The notes beneath the pieces are model-generated. The model made no database searches and was not told the origin of the DNA. It saw nothing but the letters and a program-made list of their open reading frames with translations. Positions 60,978 to 64,000 of a stretch of 64,000 nt of DNA are shown here, piece after piece; position 1 is the stretch's first letter, and each line of letters starts with the position of its first letter. A program made the position numbers and the translations under genes. This DNA is from CAVYYW01 sp963772845 (GTDB taxonomy: Bacteria; Bacillota; Bacilli; Bacillales; Sporolactobacillaceae): the NCBI GenBank assembly GCA_963772845.1, contig CAVYYW010000034.1:1-64000 (forward strand), in the 5' to 3' direction.

Positions 60978-62132
60978 ATGAAGATTGCTATTGTTACTGA
61001 AACCTTTCTACCTTCTACAGATGGAATCGTCACTCGGTTATGTGCCTCCATCCGCTGGTTGCTTCAAAACGGCCATGAAGTAATGATTATTGCTCCGGAA
61101 GGCGTTGACGAATTTGAAGGCGCAGAAATTGCTGCCATCCCCGCACGCACGTTCTTTTTATATAAAGCAAGAAAGTGGGCTTACCCCTCACGTCTTGTTA
61201 AAAAATATCTAAATGAATTTAAGCCGGACGTTGTTCATGTCGTTAACCCCTCATTGCTTGGTGTTGCGGGGGTGTACTACACAAAGAAAAATAAGCTTCC
61301 GTTGCTATGTTCCTATCACACGCATCTCCCGAAATATGCAGACTACTACAACGTTTCCTTTATTAAACCTGTACTGTGGGGCTATCTGAGATTACTGCAT
61401 AACCGTGCCCACCAGAATCTTTGTACCTCTCAGTCTGTTTTAACTGAGCTGACAGAACAGAAGTTTAATAATGTTAAAGTATGGGAACGCGGTGTGGATG
61501 CGGAGAAATTTCATCCAGGCAACAAAAATGAAAAAATGAGAGAACGTTTGACGGCCGGGAAAACAGAAAAGACACTGTTATTATTTGTTGGCCGACTTGC
61601 TTCTGAAAAAAACATTGAACGAATTAAAGATGTTTTGCAGCGTGCACCAGAGGTCTGTCTGGCACTTGTCGGGGACGGTCCGTTTAGGAAGGAGCTTGAG
61701 AAGCATTTTGAGGGGACCAATACGGTATTCACCGGTTTTCTTCATGGAGATGAACTCGCTCAGGCTTATGCTTCTTCTGATATCTTTGTTTTTCCATCAA
61801 CGACCGAGACGCTTGGACTTGTTTTGCTGGAGGCTATGGCTTCGCAACTTCCTGTTGTGGCAGCGGATAGTACACCGACAAGAGAACAGGTTACAGATGG
61901 TGAGTCAGGTATGCTTTTCAAACCAGATGAACCTGAACACTTTGTTGAACAGGTATTAGAGCTTCTAAATCAAGAAAAACGTGAAAAGATGGCAAAACAC
62001 GCGATCCTGGCCAGCAAAGATATGGGGTGGGACAAGACAGCCCAGCAGCTGCTTAGTTTTTATCAGCAGACGGTTAAGCTTGCCGGTAACGATAGTGAGG
62101 ATGTTTTGAATGGGGAAGAAAAAGTTTACTAA
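60978..62132 (+). CDS. sqdX: SqdX-like glycosyltransferase (sulfoquinovosyl diacylglycerol synthase candidate)
   Basis: A 384-residue GT4 enzyme. TETFLPSTDGIVTRL, VVHVVNPSLLGVAG and CSYHTHLPKYADYY match the plant SQD2 / cyanobacterial SqdX type acceptor domain; FPSTTETLGLVLLEAMASQLPVVA holds the EX7E donor motif. It would transfer sulfoquinovose from UDP to diacylglycerol at the membrane. GT4 mannosyl- or glucosyltransferases on diacylglycerol are the alternative; adjacency to sqdB decides for sulfolipid. Confidence 0.82.
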   Translation: MKIAIVTETFLPSTDGIVTRLCASIRWLLQNGHEVMIIAPEGVDEFEGAEIAAIPARTFFLYKARKWAYPSRLVKKYLNEFKPDVVHVVNPSLLGVAGVYYTKKNKLPLLCSYHTHLPKYADYYNVSFIKPVLWGYLRLLHNRAHQNLCTSQSVLTELTEQKFNNVKVWERGVDAEKFHPGNKNEKMRERLTAGKTEKTLLLFVGRLASEKNIERIKDVLQRAPEVCLALVGDGPFRKELEKHFEGTNTVFTGFLHGDELAQAYASSDIFVFPSTTETLGLVLLEAMASQLPVVAADSTPTREQVTDGESGMLFKPDEPEHFVEQVLELLNQEKREKMAKHAILASKDMGWDKTAQQLLSFYQQTVKLAGNDSEDVLNGEEKVY

Positions 62133-62589
62133 ATCCGGGCTGTTTCAATACGCTCAATACAGTGTCATTGGTCTTGTTTGTGCTGCCATTGATCTCGGTG
62201 TTTTAAACCTGTTGCTGTATTTTTTCCCATCAAATAATACCGTTACACTAACTCTTTATAATACATTGGCTTACAGTCTTGCTGTATTGAACAGCTATAT
62301 CATGAATTCGAAGCTGACCTTTCGAAAAAATTCAAGCCATGGTCAAAAGCAGATTACCTTTTTTATTATTCAGGCACTGATCAGTCTTGCGATCTCTGAT
62401 TTGATTTTTGCCGGAGGGACAAAATTGCTTGATATGCTTAGTCTGATGCCTCACTGGCTCGTTCATAATACAGCAAAACTCGTTTCAATGTTTTTATCTT
62501 CACTGGCCAGTTTTTTCTTCAACAAACATTTTGTGTTCCGGAAGAAAACGACGCAGGATCAGGATGATACGGCAGATTTAAATGAATAG
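62110..62589 (+). CDS. GtrA-family membrane protein
   Basis: A 159-residue protein with four helices: QYSVIGLVCAAIDLGVLNLL start, NTLAYSLAVLNSYIMNSKLTFR and a C-terminal FFNKHFVFRKK motif typical of GtrA. GtrA proteins are thought to flip lipid-linked sugars. It overlaps the SqdX-like gene by 23 bases, so it is part of the sulfolipid operon and might move a glycolipid across the membrane. Confidence 0.85.
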   Translation: MGKKKFTKSGLFQYAQYSVIGLVCAAIDLGVLNLLLYFFPSNNTVTLTLYNTLAYSLAVLNSYIMNSKLTFRKNSSHGQKQITFFIIQALISLAISDLIFAGGTKLLDMLSLMPHWLVHNTAKLVSMFLSSLASFFFNKHFVFRKKTTQDQDDTADLNE

Positions 62590-62593
62590 CAGA

Positions 62594-62629
62594 ACACACC
62601 CCGATTTACCAGCCGGGGTGTGTTTTTTT
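62594..62629 (+). terminator. Intrinsic terminator of the sqd operon
   Basis: ACACACCCCG / CGGGGTGTGT with a 9-base loop and T7. Confidence 0.9.
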
Positions 62630-62656
62630 GATTTGTGTAATTTTGAGACTGTTATA

Positions 62657-63013
62657 TCAGCTTATTAAAATAATGCCTAAAAAAGCGAGCGATATCCCTC
62701 CGCCGATACTAATTACTAAGTAGGCAATCAATGTCGCCCATTTTTTGCTTAAATACAGATGAATGCATTCTAAGTTAAATGTCGAAAATGTGGTGAACGC
62801 TCCCATGAATCCGGTTCCTAAAAATAATTCCAGCGGACTTCCCAATTGGCTGCCTGCAATTAAACCTAATAAAAAGGCACCTGCTAAATTCACGCTTAAT
62901 GTACCATAAGGAAACGGTGAAGACGTCCGCTGATTAAGTCCGCTGCTTATAAGAACACGCAGCATTGCACCAAAAAAACCGCCGATTCCTACCAACAAAA
63001 TGTTTAATATCAT
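62657..63013 (-). CDS. crcB: Fluoride channel subunit CrcB/Fluc (second)
   Basis: A 118-residue protein with four helices. GGFFGAMLRVLIS, NLAGAFLLGL and GTGFMGAFTTFSTFNLE are Fluc signatures, with the central TTFSTF for the Na+ site and fluoride path. It exports fluoride. The ATG overlaps the upstream crcB stop by four bases, so the two are coupled and could form a heterodimeric channel. Confidence 0.93.
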   Translation of the reverse strand: MILNILLVGIGGFFGAMLRVLISSGLNQRTSSPFPYGTLSVNLAGAFLLGLIAGSQLGSPLELFLGTGFMGAFTTFSTFNLECIHLYLSKKWATLIAYLVISIGGGISLAFLGIILIS

Positions 63014-63414
63014 TTGATTTTTCTCCCGGATCTATAATAGAAATAATTGCCCGTTTTATAGCCTGAGTAAGATAAGATTAATCCTCCTATAAGACTGCAG
63101 CTAACATAGGAAAATGCGATTCCTAAATAAGAATGTCTAATTAGAGAAACTGTTTCAACACTAAATGTCGAAAAGGTGGTGAATGAACCGATTAAGCCTG
63201 TTCCGATCCCTAAGACAAGATATGGAGAGATGTATTTGATTTTTGATAGTCTCGCCGTCACCCAACCTAAAAGGAAACTCCCGATCATATTGGCTGTAAA
63301 AGTAGCGATGGGGAAAGAGCCATATATATCGCTGTTATTGAATAACACCCCAATATAATAACGGAGCAGTGCCCCGGCAAAACCGGCTAATCCGACTATA
63401 AGATATCCCAGCAT
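63010..63414 (-). CDS. crcB: Fluoride channel subunit CrcB/Fluc (first)
   Basis: A 134-residue four-helix paralogue: GFAGALLRYYIG, NMIGSFLLGWV and GTGLIGSFTTFSTFSVE. ATG at 63414 with GGAGGGTGAC upstream is chosen over an in-frame ATG at 63432 that lies ahead of that site. It is first behind the fluoride riboswitch. Gram-positive Fluc pairs in tandem often work together as heterodimers. Confidence 0.93.
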   Translation of the reverse strand: MLGYLIVGLAGFAGALLRYYIGVLFNNSDIYGSFPIATFTANMIGSFLLGWVTARLSKIKYISPYLVLGIGTGLIGSFTTFSTFSVETVSLIRHSYLGIAFSYVSCSLIGGLILSYSGYKTGNYFYYRSGRKIK

Positions 63415-63442
63415 TATAACGTCACCCTCCATTTCATTTGCG

Positions 63443-63517
63443 AAAAAATAGACTCCTGCCAGCTGTCCTGGCAGGAGTCATTAGCTCAAGGCGGTTTAGG
63501 TGAACTCCATCACCTTT
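63443..63517 (-). promoter_or_regulatory. Fluoride riboswitch (crcB motif) with terminator
   Basis: On the minus strand AGGTGATGGAGTTCACCT, AAACCGCC, GAGCTAATGACTCC match the fluoride riboswitch core in order (GGNGAUGGNNUUCNCC, pseudoknot strand, GCUAAUGRC). A terminator (GACTCCTGCCAG / CTGGCAGGAGTC then TATTTTTT) at 63443-63479 shares the last aptamer bases, so fluoride binding would prevent termination and allow the two crcB genes to be expressed. Confidence 0.9.
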
Positions 63518-63606
63518 TAGTTAAAACCAATTTTATAACAAATGTATTTAATGGTCAATCGGGTTACAACACAAGCAATCCTAAGTATGCTCAACTTTGA
63601 TGTTGT

Positions 63607-64000
63607 TTAGCCAAATGCTGGAGCAAAGGCTTTAATGGTAAACTGCAAAAGGAAATAAAGAACGATACCCACAAAAAAGATTAATGAAAGCAGGCGGTCC
63701 TCCTGTGCGTTAACAACAGGCAGCAGATCCGTTCCGCCGACATAAAGAAAGATTCCGGCGCTAAACGATAAGGCAAGAATTGTCAGGCTTTCTTGAGGAA
63801 CGTCAAATACATGAAGCAGTACCGCAGCCAGAGCACCAGCAATCGTAGATAGTCCAAGTAATATCGAAGCATAAGCTGCCTTCTTTTTATTATTTGATGC
63901 GGACAATACTATAGAAGAAATGGTCAGCCCATCAGGAATCTTATGGAGAAGAACGGCAATCAAGACGGTAACGCCAAGCTCTACATTAACTTCAAAGCTT
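63607..64000 (-). CDS. ZIP-family metal transporter, partial
   Basis: The C-terminal part of a ZIP transporter; the frame is open to the window edge, so the start lies beyond 64000. LLHKIPDGL is the helix IV metal-site motif (HKIP(D/E)G), and SAGIFLYVGGTDLLP is the helix V/VI motif. At least 130 residues are visible, with about five helices. It moves a divalent metal such as zinc; direction and metal cannot be told. Confidence 0.85.
   Translation of the reverse strand, partial: SFEVNVELGVTVLIAVLLHKIPDGLTISSIVLSASNNKKKAAYASILLGLSTIAGALAAVLLHVFDVPQESLTILALSFSAGIFLYVGGTDLLPVVNAQEDRLLSLIFFVGIVLYFLLQFTIKAFAPAFG

Noticed and set aside
1..64000. tRNA or rRNA genes
   Set aside because: I saw no cloverleaf with CCA end or rRNA-like stretch; a dedicated search could not be run.

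Overview
This window is chromosomal DNA from a spore-forming member of the Bacillaceae. The evidence is an SspN-type small acid-soluble spore protein with a sigma-G type promoter, a cotP/gerP-like spore coat cluster, a bacilliredoxin (YtxJ), TnrA, T-box leaders, HelD and many strong GGAGG ribosome binding sites with frequent TTG and GTG starts. Genus and species cannot be fixed from the sequence alone.

Layout. 1-5500: a 52-bp tandem hairpin repeat, sspN, two tandem tyrosine T-box leaders, then DAHP synthase/chorismate mutase, hisC and tyrA (aromatic amino acid supply). 5500-9800: an aldehyde dehydrogenase relic, then a compact thiol-redox group (two ResA/TlpA-like proteins, CcdA, an OsmC-like protein, an Lgt-like membrane protein and an orphan OmpR-type regulator). 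10100-16100: mostly minus-strand single genes (coiled-coil protein, small carbonic anhydrase, bacilliredoxin, deoxyribonucleotidase, acyl-CoA thioesterase operon) plus an NDH-2-like flavoprotein. 16900-23850: LysR regulator, DHA2 exporter with TetR regulator, acyl-CoA ligase, and a tnrA-ammonium transporter operon with a perfect TnrA box.

25760-40330 is the centrepiece: a wall or capsule polysaccharide locus of teichuronic-acid type. It starts with TuaA-, TuaG- and TuaD-like genes and two other glycosyltransferases behind a series of 11-bp-spaced TTAACA-like repeats that match a PhoP box. It continues with a full set for UDP-ManNAc3NAcA-type sugar (WbpA, WbpB, WbpE, WbpD and WbpI homologues), plus Wzx, Wzy and a frameshifted Wzz. 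A second PhoP-like box lies between the two halves, ahead of a 36-residue membrane microprotein.

40400-59350: calcium/cation antiporter, EamA transporter, spore coat/germination cluster, VOC protein, Na+/H+ antiporter, lipoprotein, HelD, DEAD-box helicase, polar amino acid ABC transporter (glutamine-like), AI-2E family protein, HlyIII, Lin0512 and YceI. 59800-62600: a sulfolipid-type operon (UDP-sulfoquinovose synthase, SqdX-like glycosyltransferase, GtrA). 62650-64000: two CrcB fluoride channels under a fluoride riboswitch, and a ZIP transporter cut by the window edge.

Two themes stand out. First, phosphate-sparing envelope chemistry: uronic-acid polymer under apparent PhoP control, and a sulfolipid operon. 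Second, the gaps between genes are filled with a mosaic, GC-richer dispersed repeat family (3822-4190, 13541-13960, 14355-14520, 16335-16710, 24056-24900, 25380-25565, 44850-45170, 55110-55450).
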